From Macrotrachela quadricornifera (taxonomy: Eukaryota; Rotifera; Eurotatoria; Philodinida; Philodinidae), in contig JAJEKB010021100.1 in NCBI GenBank assembly GCA_022393335.1, forward strand, positions 255,101 to 319,100: a stretch of 64,000 bases of DNA, written 5' to 3'. The number at the start of each line of letters is the position of its first letter. Position 1 is the first letter of the stretch. A model generated the notes under the pieces. That model was not told the DNA's origin and did not search any database. It saw only the letters and a list, made by a program, of their open reading frames with translations. Positions 34,099 to 46,854 of this stretch are shown here, piece after piece. The position numbers and the translations under genes were made by a program.

Positions 34099-37000
34099 CT
34101 CCCCTGTGATCTAAAAGGAGGAATTGTTTATGTTAATGCTGTGAGAGATGCTCCGCCATAAGACCAAGGTCGACACTCTCCGCATTAACTTGAGCAATTG
34201 CTCCTTCTGGATCAAATGGATTGTTGCCTTAACGTGGCAGGGGGGTTTGCGTATGTCAAAGAAGCTGAGAGCTATGCCATCAAGAGTTTATAACTCTTAA
34301 TAGGGTCACCCATGATGGACAGGTCAATGCGGAGACATCAGACTAAACTCAATCCAAACAAACCTACAGGGCAGCAGCAGTAGGGGGTAATACCAACAAC
34401 ATATGATTTATCAGTGGAGTTGGACTGCGTTAGAGAAGGAAATGGCAAACCACTCTAGAATTATGCCAAGAAAACCCAATGGAAAATAGAAATAAACGGA
34501 CTAAACACGACATGGTACTGGAAGATGAGACCCTCAGGTCTGAAGGTACCCAACAAGTTACTGGGGAAGAGTTAAGGAAGAGTACGAGTAGCACTAAACC
34601 TAGTGATGCAACTAAATTAAAGCCGAAAGGACGTTTAGATGCGGATGTGTATAGATGCAAAAGGAAAATCCGAAGCTGCTTGGAGACACATACTATTGGA
34701 ACATGGAACGTTAGAACAATGAATCAAGGAAAGCTTGATATAGTTAAATCAGAAATGGTACGGCTAAATATAGATATTCTAGGTATCAGTGAACTGAAAT
34801 GGACAGGAATGGGTCATTTCACATCAGATGAACACGAAATATACTACTCAGGAAACCCAGATAAAAGGAAGAATGGGGTAGCCATCATTGTAGGAAAGAA
34901 GGTTACTGAGGCTGTTCTTGGATACAACCCAAAGAATGAAAGAATGATCTCAGTTAGAATTCAAGGCTCTACTATAAACACCACCATCATACAGGTATAT
35001 GCACCAACTACAGGAGCTGAAGAAGAAGATACAAACAGATTCTATGATGAACTACAGCAGATGATGGAAACAATTCCTAAAAAAAGATGCAGTATTCATC
35101 ATAGGAGATTGGAATGCTAAGGTTGGGAACAAACCTGAAACAGATATTTGCGGGAAATTTGGGCTAGGCATTAGGAATGAAGCTGGAGATAGATTAATAG
35201 AATTTTGTCAAGAGAACTCACTATTCATAGCGAATACATGGTTTGAGCAACCCAAGAGACGGCTCTATATATGGACATCACCAAATGGTCAACACAGAAA
35301 TCAAATTGACTATATCATATGCAGTCAAAGATGGAGAAGCTCAATCCAATCAGCTAAAACAAGACCAGGGGCAGACTGCGGCACTGATCATGAGCTTTTA
35401 TTATCCACATTCCGATTCAAACTAAAGAGGAAGGCTAGAACCATCAGATCGATAAGATACGATGTTAACAACATTCCTTCAGAATACACAGTTAAGGTGA
35501 AGAATCGTTTTGATGGGTTACAGCTAATAGGTAGGCAACCTATAGAACTCTGGGAGGAAATGAAAAATATCTTATCAGAAGCGAAAGCAAACATTCCTAC
35601 CTGCAAAAGAAATAAAAAGGCTAAATGGCTGACTACAGATACACTGCAAATAACTGAGAATAGAAGGAAAGCAAAGAGTATGGGAGACAAACAAACGTTC
35701 ACAAAATTGAATGCTCTCTTTCAAACACAAGCAAGAAAAGATAAAGAAAGATACCTCAAAGAGGAATGTCAGAAAATAGAGGAAGATAATCACAAAGGAA
35801 GGACTAGAGATCTATTTAAAAAAATCAGAGAAATAAAAGGTAAATTCACACCAAAGACAGGAATACTAAAGGATCAAGAGGGAAGAATTCTATCGGAGGG
35901 AGAAGAGATAAAGAAAAGATGGAAGGAGTACACAGAAACACTCTATGGAAAAGATCTCAACACGACTGGAATTGTTGAAGAAAAGGAATTAGAACAGGAA
36001 CCAGATATATTAGAAAGTGAAGTTCAATGGGCCCTAAAAAGGATCACTAACAATAAAGCCACAGGAATAGATGGAATACCAGTTGAGTTACTCAAGAATA
36101 TGGGAGATACTGCAGTCAAAACGCTAACGGCATTATGTCAACAGGTATGGAGGACTTTACAATGGCCAATCGACTGGAAGAGATCAGTTTATATACCAAT
36201 ACCGAAGAAAGGAGATATCAAAGAATGTTCCAGTTATCGCACGATTGCTTTAATATCTCATGCTAGTAAAGTAATGCTGAAGATTATACAAGCGAGATTA
36301 CAACCATATATGGAAAGAGAGTTGCCAGATGTACAAGCAGGATTCAGGAAAGGAAGAGGCACAAGAGATCAAATCGCTAACATTCGATGGATAATGGAGA
36401 AAGCAAGAGAATATCAAAAGGAATTTTATTTCTGCTTCATCGATTATACAAAAGCATTTGATTGTGTCGATCATGATAAGCTATGGAAAATTCTGAAAGA
36501 AATGGGTATTCCTAAACATCTCATATACCTTATGAAGAGCTTGTATGAAAATCAAGAAGCAACAGTTAGAACAGAACATGGAGATACAGAATGGTTTAAA
36601 ATAAGAAAAGGTGTAAGGCAAGGTTGTATTTTATCACCATATCTCTTCAACCTATATGCGGAATATGTAATGAGGAAAGCAGGGCTTGATAATACACAAA
36701 TTGGTCTCAAGATAGGAGGAAGGAACATTAATAACCTTCGATATGCTGATGACACCACGTTGGTAGCTGAAAGTGAAGAAGATCTAAAAAACCTTTTACA
36801 GAAAGTTAAAACAGAGAGTGCAGAAGCGGGTCTATTGCTCAATATCAAGAAAACAAAAATCATGTCAACTATGGCATTAGATCAAATAGAAGTAGACGGT
36901 GAAAATGTAGAAAGTGTCAAAGACTTTAACTTCCTTGGATCAACAATACACATAGAAGGAGATTGCAGTCATGAGATAAAGAGAAGATTACTCCTGGGGA

Positions 37001-37524
37001 GGAAAGCCATGACTGACTTGAATAGAATTACAAAAGACAGAGATGTAACACTAAAAACCAAAATTCGGATAGTCAAAGCTATGGTATTTCCAGTAGCTAC
37101 ATATGGATGTGAAACATGGACTATAAGGAAAGCCGAAAGGAAGAAAATTGACGCTTTTGAAATGTGGTGCTGGAGAAGACTACTTCATATACCATGGACT
37201 GCAAAACGAACAAATCAATCGGTTCTAGATCAGATTAAACCTGATGAATCATTAGAATCCTCAATAGTCAAACTAAAACTCAAAATATTTTGGTCATATC
37301 ATGAGAAGAGAAGACTCATTAGAGAAGAGTATGATGCTCAGCAAAGTAGAAGGAAAAAGAAGAAGAGGCAGACAGAGAACAAGATGGTTAGATACTGTTA
37401 AAGAAGATACTGGAATAAGTCTTCAAGATCTTAAAGAAGTAGTAAAGGATAGAGAAGTCTGGCGAACCATTATCCATAGGGTCACCAAGAGTCGAAAACG
37501 ACTAAATGGATAACAACAACAACA
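34099..37524 (+). mobile_element. RTE/BovB-like non-LTR retrotransposon, near full length (3.4 kb)
   Basis: It is flanked by an 11-bp target-site duplication ATGGTATATAT (34088-34098 and 37525-37535). The 3' end is a short UTR running into (CAA)n, as in RTE elements. Both the region just before the coding sequence (gagaaggaaatggcaaacc, about 34433) and the end (aagagtcgaaaacgact) look like the corresponding parts of vertebrate BovB. It codes an AP endonuclease and reverse transcriptase. Confidence 0.9.
34479..37513 (+). pseudogene. Endonuclease-reverse transcriptase of the RTE-like element, two frameshifts
   Basis: The AP-endonuclease domain starts after HTIGTWNVRTMN (about 34690), with GDWNAKVG (about 35107) and TDHELL near 35390. 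The reverse transcriptase carries KATGIDGIP (about 36055), FIDYTKAFDCVDH (about 36440), RQGCILSPYLFN and LRYADDTTLV (YADD at 36742-36753). The C-terminal tail ends in GRQRTRWLD and a VTKSRKRL block, as in BovB. The frame changes by +1 at an A7 run (35079-35085) and again by +1 at a T4 run (37288-37291). The three open pieces are 34479-35120, about 35050-37401 and 37301-37513. Apart from these two single-base extras, no stop interrupts the protein. Catalytic residues are present. Confidence 0.88.
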
Positions 37525-37535
37525 ATGGTATATAT

Positions 37536-39608
37536 GAAAAGATTGATGTAGCTTCAATTAATGGTAATAAATAATATTTTTTCTAATTTAATACAATTGA
37601 ATAATCTTTTCATTAATTAAAAAAATAAAATATATCATATTTTAGCTCTATAATAAAGTTAAGTTAGATTTAATAGTTGCAAAAGACGAATATGGTAATA
37701 TTTCAAAGACTTATTGATCGTATTATATGCGTGAAAATCGTTTTGTATTTGTCAACATAATAAAATTAATTATGAGAAATATATGTTATTTTTTGATATG
37801 CAGCACAATTTTTTTTAAATATGAGTCATTATCAGTTTTGATACTTTACACTCATGAACTATGATACTTTTTTAAAGAATGATATAACGAATGAGTCAAA
37901 AGACTTAAGACAAAACTATTTGATTGTTTTTCACGTATTTTAATGCAATACGAAAGAGTAAGAAATAATGAGTTAGAATCAAAATTTGATGTTTTTTCAG
38001 TGAATATACAATCAGTATTTTTCTATGAAGACTCACAAATCTTACTTGTGTGAAAATCACTGCGCTTCCTAAAGACATGAAACAAGCTCTTTAAATGCAT
38101 AGTAATGTAGTGTAACCTTTCTTGCACAAGATGATGCACGAATGGCGTCTGTAGATTGAACCGCTCAAAAGTAGTAGATTTATGATAGAGAATCATTTGG
38201 TATAATCAATAAAGGTTTATAAAATGCTAGAAACAAGTTTCATTTGTAGTTTTTTTATCTCAAAGAAATCCTCAAGTTTTCTAAAGATTTCTAGCTCAAT
38301 AGCTAAAAGTCATAGGAAAATACTGATTATATATTCTGGAAGAACATCAAATTTTCATTTTAACTCACTACTTCTCACTCTTTCTCATCGTATTAAAATG
38401 CGTGAAAAACAATCAAATAATTTGTCTCAAAACTTTCAACAAATGATTTACTATATAACATATCAAATTAAATCAATATTTCGGTCGAGTTCACTGTCAT
38501 TTTCAAGATATATAATAGTGATTCAAGGAAATCATGACATATTTCGACCTTATTAAAGGGTCTCATTGGATAATTTAAAGTATAGTATCGATTCAGATGA
38601 TTCCGAGATCATGAATACATTACAAAATCTATAAACTTCGACAGCCAATATCACAAGGATCGTGATTATCATAGTAAGTATCCATAATTTATGAGGTTTT
38701 ATTTTTTATGGCAAGACTGTAAGTTTTATGCTTTTTTCATATATGCTCCTGCTTCGATTCAAACATAGGCAGTATGCGAAGTGATTTATTTTATAGAAAA
38801 AATAATAGCGAATGATGAGATAGTGAAAAATATAGTTTACAGTCTTGTTAAGGTTGTGTGTATATTGGTATTAACGATAGGCATAGACGTTTGATAACTA
38901 TTTCGTTTGGAGCAGATCGACTATTGTGATTGTCAATAATAAATCTAGTATCTTTGATCTATGTTTTAATAAATGTGTCGTTTCGTCTTCAGTGAAAATA
39001 TTTTGCAATATTTGCAAAACGTTGCTCATGTTTATCATGTGGAATAAGACATATTCTTCGGCAGTTTGAACTATTCTTGTTAATACATTTGATCTTTCTA
39101 ATAATTGAAATTAGATAGTGAGCTATTAATTTGCTTTGTCAATTATTGATAAAATAGGTAACATTGATGAAGATATGTATTTTGGTGGACAACGATAAGG
39201 AAGATGAAAACAAATACTAGTAGATACGATTTAGTTTGTGATGTTATAAGTAAATATTTAAGTATAAAATCATTTTCTTACTGGTAGACAAATCTATTGA
39301 GTGGCTGTTAATACAATTGTGGAACTCTTTTGTCTCATACTACAAAATCAATATTTTGTCTACGAAAATAAATTGTATCGACAGATAGAATTCTCGCTGT
39401 TTGTCACAGACAAATCATTATTTTTCTTTTCTGATAGATGTCTCGACGGATACTTTTTTTTGACGTAGAATAAAATAGAAACAGACGATTGTTCTTTACT
39501 CAATGATATGAAAATGAAAACTACCCACAGTCCAATACAAATATCTATTAAATCAACTTTTTATTCATTAGAAAAATCTATTTTAAATCTTTAGTTCATT
39601 TATATGAT
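37536..39608. other. Intergenic, AT-rich
   Basis: I see no supported gene. The open stretch at 38224-38556 has low-complexity Ser/Phe/Ile content and no recognisable motif. Confidence 0.5.
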
Positions 39609-42009
39609 TTAATAGCAACCGATATGTGTTGTTGTAATAACCATTCGAGCTTGACCTGCATCAGGTGACATTTTACAGTTTACAATGACGGTTGATAAAG
39701 TAGAATGATAGATAGCGATTGGAACCGTTTCACTAAGTTCACCTTGGATAGTTATCATTACTACATCCCCTAGTGTTTGGTCTACATATATAAATCTTTG
39801 TCGACTAATAGCTGTCCATTTATTTTGTTCACCTAGTAGAGCATAATATACTTTAGGGGCTTGACTTAATGGTATCAGAGGCGATATATACCAAAGACAT
39901 ATTGATAAATCATGACATTTATTAGCTGAAACATTAAGTGGATTAGCATCATCAAAAGTTGCTACGACACTTGAATTATCATATGACCAGATAACTCCTG
40001 ATTGTGCTCCAATCATTGAAGGATAAACTAAATAATCTCGTTTCATAGCTGATGCAAAGATTATATGAAATGTATAATTATATCTAAATACCAACATTAG
40101 TTCGAAAATTAGAGAAAGAGAAACGAAAACAAAAAAAAACTTACACTGCTGTTCTTGTTGAATAAAGTTCACCTTGTGAAACACCATCATAAAAAGCCCA
40201 ATCAGATGCTAATGCATTAATCATAGTCAATGGTCGATCAGGTTTTAAAATTAAACCATCTTGTCGACAACATCGCATAATACTTTGAACATTTGTATAA
40301 TTAATTGCATCACCAGGACTGACAGGTCCTGTAGACAACGTAGCAATAAGTATTTCTCGTTCTGGAAGTATTTCTTGAGGATTTGGTTTATAAGGCGAAC
40401 CAGGTTGTAATGAAGTAGACCAGAAAACATCTTTAAATGGTGCTACACCAATAGCATCAGCAAACATACTTGATATTCCTATAGCCCATTGCTGTGCTTT
40501 ACCAACAAGATGAAATGCATAATCAGTTGATGTTCGTGCATGAGTAACACGTGAAATTTGTAAAGCTGTAAGCATATGACGAGGTAAACTCATACAATAT
40601 TGAATATTCATTCCGATTTTATCAGCTGCAGCACCCATTGACATTAACCATTGATGTCCAATATGAATATCAGTACGTGTTGGTAAAAAATCAATTGTTT
40701 GTCGATCAAGCCAATCTTGTTCATAAAGAATAAGACCCCAATCATGTGCTTCAGTAAATAAATCAATCCAAAATGAATCATTTCCAATTGGTAATGCTTT
40801 TTTATTACTTTCATCAAGTACAAAAGAATAATTTTGTTTGTAAACAGTATCAAATGCCCAATAACGATTATGTGCTGCTAAAGGAATATTTTCTAATCGA
40901 CGATGTAAAATTTGTAGACCATCAGGAAAAACATCTGGACGAGCAGTCCATTGAGAAACACCATCTCCCATACCTTTATAATACCACCATGAATCAAGTT
41001 GAACATAATGAAATGGAAGTGGAATATTATGACGAGCATTGATTATAGTTTCTTCATAATTTATTCCTTTTTCGGTATTATAATAATAATAACCACCATT
41101 ATCAGTATAATAACCAAGATAATTTATCGTAAGATCATTAACACGATATTGGTCAGTTCGACTATATTCTCTTTGCATTAGTTGACCCCATTCTCTAATT
41201 CCTTCATTGATGCCTTGTGATGAATAACATACAATCATTGAATGATTATAATTAGCTGGTATTGATAAGATTGAACCCATGACACCATATTCTAATGTAT
41301 TATTTGTTTGACTTAATGAAGTAGCCATAAATCGAGAAAAAGGTGAAAGAACTAACATATCGCCTTCTCCTCGTTGAGTCATATTAAAAAGAACTATTGG
41401 ACCACCTTGTATTCCAGATTTAATGACTTGGCTTGATGACTTCCACCAACCAGCATGTTTATTATCATCACCTGCCATTTCTCCTAAAGAAAAAGAAAAG
41501 GAAATTTTAAAAATATTTTAAAAATTAATCTTACCTTCGAATGTAAAATAACCTCGTTGATCATTCTTATCAAATTGTTCAATATGAAACGATGGAAAAA
41601 CCGTTCGAACATGATCCATGTCAAGAGGAACTGTGTTTGTCATAGTTTGATTACCAATGTCCAAATGAAATGAAATTATGCCACCATTATACCAATTACG
41701 TATATGACCAATTATTTCAGTATGTATTCCACTGCGAACAAGATCATAACTCAACTGGAAATCTATATAATCTCCTAAGTGAGGATCAAAGCCACTTCCA
41801 CGACTGATACCAATTAATGGTAGAGAATTATTATCTGATGAATACCATCTGTTGTCTACATATATAGCTGTACGAGATGAACGAAGCCAAACACGATTAT
41901 TAATAGTAATATTGTATCCTCCTTTGTCATCGACTAATACATTTATATTACCCCAAGACCAACATCTAACTATCGCAAGAAGCAACACTAGAAGATGCAT
42001 CTTCACCAT
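39609..42009 (-). CDS. Secreted glycosidase-like TIM-barrel protein (762 aa, 3 exons)
   Basis: Minus-strand exons: 41535-42009, 40145-41483, 39609-40083, joined in phase through short GT-AG introns. Residues 1-19 are a signal peptide (MHLLVLLLAIVRCWSW). The N-terminal third is beta-sandwich-like. The central part reads as a TIM barrel with LGYYTDNGGYYYY (281-293), YVQLDSWWYYKG (318-329), HNRYW, and LYEQDWLDRQ (411-420). Asp322 and Asp415 sit at the ends of predicted beta-strands and are candidate catalytic residues. The overall pattern is that of the GH31/GH36 clan (alpha-galactosidase/raffinose synthase-like), so hydrolysis of alpha-glycosides outside the cell or in the endomembrane system is likely, with substrate unknown. 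The C-terminal exon is again beta-rich. Several N-glycosylation sequons (NYT, NHS, NQT) fit secretion. Confidence 0.8.
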
Positions 42010-42659
42010 CTATTCTGACCAATGTGAAAGATAAAAGTAATATATATAGAGATAATGACAATAAGATATCTCTATGTTCGCATTTAAAATCTAAATAGCA
42101 AATGATATATTAAAAACTGTCCTATAAATTCTTGTAATGACATCAGCATATATGATATTTATTTGAAAAATGATTTATTATCGCACAATGATATTGCCTT
42201 TCTAAGTTCCCATCAGCATCTATTTATAGACAAAATATATATCTACAAAAAAAAAACATTTTTATGCTAAAAAAAACAAGCAAGATTGGTTGTTATCATT
42301 TTATTTTTATCATTCCTTGTATTTATTCAGCATCTCCACGTCTTGAAATTATGCCTTTCAATGGTGATGCAAATATAAAACATGTATAGACAATTCTGAA
42401 CAGATACTCACACATATCTACGATTCATTGATTTCAGCAATTCTTTTATGAGAGGTATTTGAACTTGAGATGTCTTTACAGTAAAAATTTCAAGCCAAAC
42501 AGATGTATTTTTGATGGAATATGGATGTCGCAAAGAAGTCATAAAACAAATATACTTCTTGAGTGATAGTGCGCTCACCAATGAAGATGTTTGTGTTGTA
42601 AGCTAATAATATGAAATATATTCAGATCAAATGAAAGCTCCCATCGCTATACTAACAGT
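42010..42659. other. Intergenic, upstream of the glycosidase-like gene
   Basis: AT-rich; I see nothing beyond the presumed promoter. Confidence 0.5.
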
Positions 42660-43172
42660 ATTAAAATATTAATAGATTTTAACTTGTCAAAAAGAAGATT
42701 TCCAAGAGGAAAATTAACTTGTTCAGCATCAAATGGATATCCTTTTAAATATTTATTACTTGGTAAACGTAAATCACAAAAACTATTACATGTTCACCTA
42801 AACTTCCTAAATCCATATATGTTCGTTGAAATTCATTTCGCCAATCTATCTTATTTGATTTTTATGTATGAAAAAAGAACAAGCAAAAATAAAACTTATA
42901 ATTATTCATTTCAATATCTTGTTTATCAACAAAAATAACTGAACGTTTTTCAAGAATTCTTTCTGATACATCTTTCATAACTAATAAATAAGAAAGTACA
43001 TTATCTTCTAAAGTGTCATCATTATGATTATAATCTTCAAAACCATTTTCAATTGTAATAATAAATGTTTTAATAATTTGTTCATTCTTATTTTGTGGAA
43101 AGAAATATTTTATCTGTTGAGATAATAAGTTTTACAGATTCAGTATGATCAAATGGTAAGTCTTTCAATTAA

Positions 43173-44106
43173 CTCTAGTAGTCCCAAGCCTTTTTGACAC
43201 TTTGCTGGTATGACATAGTTTTATATGATCATTATTTTACTTTTGCATTCCTGTTTTGATATAAATATGCTATTAAGCTATCCAATTTGATAAAAAGAAT
43301 TATAAGAATGTCTATCTTTCTCTATTTTGAACAAGTAATAGAAAACATATGTTTTATAGAATGCTCGTTACAAAAAAATTCTGAGCATTCGAAACACTTA
43401 TTTGAGGATTTCTTTGTCCTTAGAAAAATGGCAAAATGCGCATAATTTCCACTTGGATTTTGTAGAATTTTCATTTGCTTCTTGTAATTCTTCATCTATC
43501 TGAATGTCTTTGTGTAAATTTATCAAGATTTTATTATTCTCCAGAATAATATTCGATTTTTCGCTTTTCTTGTCGACAAGATTATCATGATGTTTCGAAG
43601 ATAATAATTAAACTACTTTATTTTGTTTGAGAAAAAATAAAAACTAATGTTAAGCAATCTTGAAAAGCAAAAAGGGATGATCTAACTTTGAGACTTTTAT
43701 TTGACTGGAACTCACTAGGAATTTCTGGTTTAATTTTACTGTAATATTCCTATAAGAGTAATTATCTTCGTTTGAAGTTCTTTATCAAGTTAAACACTTG
43801 TGAAAAAGTTATCAAATGTAATAGCTCTTTTCGAATCGTACAATAGTTTTAGCAAGTCTAAAACTACATTGATACCGATCTGTTTTTGTCGTTGTTGATT
43901 AGGTTATCGTCCAATGTAAAGGAGTGTATTGTAAACGTAATACGAACCTGACGTCATGGATGAATAGATATAGAAATGCATATGACTTAATGGAAAAAGA
44001 AGAATGCAACATATAGAAGAACGCGCAAAGTGATCGATGATGTTAACTGATATCGAGCATTTTTTAAGTGTGAGTCAAAAATGACCCACTTGAGACTATT
44101 ATAGGG
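43173..44106 (-). mobile_element. piggyBac DNA transposon remnant (934 bp)
   Basis: It is flanked by TTAA at 43169-43172 and 44107-44110. The right end, read inward, is CCCTATAATAGTCTCAAG, the classic piggyBac CCC-start. The left end, CTCTAGTAGTCCCAAG, is a diverged copy. At under 1 kb it has lost most of the usual transposase gene. Confidence 0.88.
43330..43920 (-). pseudogene. piggyBac transposase C-terminal remnant
   Basis: Minus-strand pieces read VVLDLLKLLYDSKRAITFDNFFTSV, the strand with the third catalytic Asp in piggyBac transposases. EIPSEFQ-type residues follow, and then a Cys-rich end, KLCAFCHFSKDKEI and CFECSEFFCNEHS, equal to the C-terminal zinc-binding domain. Several frame changes and stops occur and the N-terminal two thirds are missing. 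Confidence 0.8.
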
Positions 44107-44720
44107 TTAATTTATTAATTCCATTTGTTAATAATGAATCAATTAATTGAGATATTGTTAAATTAATAATAACTTCAGTACTTGTTCCAATCTATAATGT
44201 TTTTTTTGAAGCATAAAGTGCATTTATATGCAGACAACCTAATTTATGTGCGCAAAGTACGTCATCACATACTGAATTAAATTATCTTTTTATTTTATTT
44301 TATTTATTATTTAAAAAAAAATAAAGACTTTGTAATTTTTGTATAATTGCTGTTCTAATACTTGTTTCAAATAAACAAACAAAATGTTTTGCATGATAAA
44401 GACGAATTTCATATGAATCTTGTAATGCTATTCATAGATGATATTAACAATCATCAACAATAAATGAATGCTAATATTGAATTTATAATTCATTTTTTAA
44501 AGAAAAAAAAATAAAATTTGCTTCAACATCTAATGAATTTGAACAAACAACAAATATTCTATCTCGTAGAATATCTTACGTCAGGATTTGAATATTTCCT
44601 ATTAGGATTCGTTCAGAGAATGGATCAAGATAGACTTCAATGAGATTTATTGATTTCTATCCTTCTCAGCTAGATCCTGGCAAGCTATTATCAAGAAAAC
44701 TCTTGTTTTATATTTTATCA

Positions 44721-45240
44721 ATTAACTATTTTATTAATTTCTGTGGAAATTTATGTTCATAGCAACCAGCTATACATTTTATTGTGTCAATAGAGTGTGC
44801 TAATATTGAAAAAATAATTCTTAATACTTTTTTTATATATTTTTTACATTATTGAAACACGTATTTTTCTTTTCTATTTTTCTTCATGGGGGTGTGGCGT
44901 GATCTTTTGAATATATATATTTTTTTTCTTTCTGTTATGTATATGTCCAGGCACACATTTTAGCATGGTAGATTAACCATTGCTGGTGTTATCTTCCACT
45001 ACTCTCTTTTCTCTTTCTTTCCCTTTTCTTGCACTCGATATATTACTATTTTTTCTTCTAGCGAGCTCACGCCTTTCCTCAATAAGATATTTTTCAATCA
45101 TACATTATCTTCTCTTTGTTATGCATGCATATTTTATTTTATTCAAATAAAATGAAGAAGGTTCTAAAGAAACACATACTTTCTAATATTCATATTTATA
45201 CACATCTTGTTATTCTTTATCAAAATAAACAAATTAATCA
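44721..45240. other. Intergenic, AT-rich
   Basis: I see nothing supported. Pyrimidine-rich stretches are present near 45000-45060. Confidence 0.5.
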
Positions 45241-45319
45241 TGTGCGTTTTATTTTTTACACAAATATCTAACTACAATGTACAATATGTCACACTTAATA
45301 ACAGTTTGAGTTTGACAAT

Positions 45320-45574
45320 TTACTTTTTGTGACAATAATTACAGTCGAGCTCATCCGGATGATGATCAGGTCCACCGGCATGGCATTTATTTTCTCCTTG
45401 GCCAAGACCACCTGTCCAACTTGGTCCACCCATGCCAGTTTGAGCCTTATCATTAGTTGTATCACCACTTAATGTACTTGTAGGTGTCCTGTTTGCTATC
45501 GGTTGATCACTTTGTATATGGTTTGCATTCCGTTCAGCTGCTTCTGAATCGAGATCATGTATAAGACATTCCAT
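45320..45574 (-). CDS. Small hydrophilic protein, unrecognised (84 aa)
   Basis: I do not recognise a family. The protein is hydrophilic, with an acidic N-terminus (MECLIHDLDSEAAERNAN), a Ser/Thr-rich middle, and a Gly/Trp-rich then His/Cys-containing end (GGPSWTGGLGQG, and then HHPDELDCNYCHKK) where CxxC plus several His could bind metal. Gene status is supported by a TATA box (TATATAAATAAG on the minus strand, 45634-45646) about 65 bp before the ATG. A minus-strand AATAAA (TTTATT at 45248-45253) lies about 70 bp after the stop. There is no signal peptide or intron. Confidence 0.6.
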   Translation of the reverse strand: MECLIHDLDSEAAERNANHIQSDQPIANRTPTSTLSGDTTNDKAQTGMGGPSWTGGLGQGENKCHAGGPDHHPDELDCNYCHKK

Positions 45575-45649
45575 TTTATTGTATATTAGTTTTGAGACAA
45601 TTTGTAAAAATGAGAGTATGTGTATATTATCGCTTATTTATATATAGGC

Positions 45650-46850
45650 AGCTTCTCAAGGAGAGAAATTGCGCAGAAATTGATATGGCGCAATATTATA
45701 GAGTAAGAAAAGAAAAATGGAGAAGCTATAACGTTGATTGTTAGACGCCATTATTCCGTTCTGTTTTTTGTTCTATTCTTTTCTTCTATATGACACCATC
45801 ACTTCTTTTCGTTCGAGAAAAAATAAGTGCAAAAATGCAGCGAACAATGAAAGTAGAAAAGGAAAACAAGAACAAAATAACATTTAGTTCTTGTTATGCG
45901 TCGATAGAAAATCAAGAAAATGGAATGACGTAGATCACACTACTATCTATTTGATTAAAACACTTTTTTATTAAAAGATTTAGTTGTATAGTTTTTGTTT
46001 TCAAAAAAAAAAACAAAATTCTGTGCAATCAATTTTCATTATTGTGAAAAATATTCGCATTAAATTTGGAGTTTTTTTAAACATTAGAAGTGCGCAAATA
46101 AAATAAACTATTCTTTATAAATTGTAGGTCTATTTATGTGACATACTTTGTATTTTTTAAAACAAAACAGATTAGCTGATAAAAAGATAAAATAAGAAAA
46201 ATGGATTCTCGTTCGTGTAAAAATAATTAATTTTTTACCATAGCAAAAATTAATCACACAAACTTTTGCTATTTTTGAAAATAAAAATTATACGATTATA
46301 TTAAACTTTAGTTCGTAGACTACAGAGGTTTTCACATTACATTTTATCATATTTTTTTTAATAAAATGTATTTAAAAAACCCCAAATACGAAATGTAAAA
46401 TGCAACCATCTATTGCGGATCACATATTTACTTATTTTGCATAAAGATCAGAAGACCGTCTCGATAATAGTAATGATGAAAGACTCGCCTATAAAAAGCT
46501 TCATCTTGAGTTTAAATTTTCATTTATCATTTTTCTTATTTAAAGACATTTTACTTAATCTTTCGAAATCATTCATGAAAGTATTATCGATGATTTCTCC
46601 TATAATTTTCGACTACCAATCAGAATTTATCTTGTAGTGTATAAATTTTATTGGTTTCCTTTCATAGTTTTATGCTTAATTTAGCTAGCTATTTTGATCC
46701 AATAAATGATAACTAATACTAGTAATTCCGATCAAACTACGTCGCAGTTTGACCTCAATTGAATACATGGGAAGTTCTTGGAAGCCTATTTGACTAATAA
46801 AAGAAGTATATGAATTGAAGACTGAAACATAAAATAAAAATCATTACTAC
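45650..46850. other. Intergenic, AT-rich
   Basis: I see no supported gene or repeat. The open stretch at 46413-46637 has no homology cue. Confidence 0.5.
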
Positions 46851-46854
46851 ACAA

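Larger units (their letters stand above)
42660..44720 (-). pseudogene. Unrecognised protein-coding pseudogene interrupted by a piggyBac remnant
   Basis: On the minus strand, coding-like pieces appear on both sides of the piggyBac insertion. On the right (44110-44720) are EIRLYHAKHFVCLFETSIRT and CDDVLCAHKLGCLHINALY, separated by stops and frame changes. On the left (42660-43168) an open stretch of about 70 codons contains GFEDYNHNDD and DVSERILEKRSVIFVDKQDI (about 42890-43090), then LRLPSNKYLKGYPFDAEQV (about 42700-42770). If one TTAA copy is removed, the two sides join without an obvious gap. I do not recognise the family. It is clearly dead. Confidence 0.55.

Noticed and set aside
42684..42938. 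84-codon plus-strand open stretch
   Set aside because: The opposite strand holds the more protein-like pieces of the pseudogene split by piggyBac, so this is an antisense shadow.
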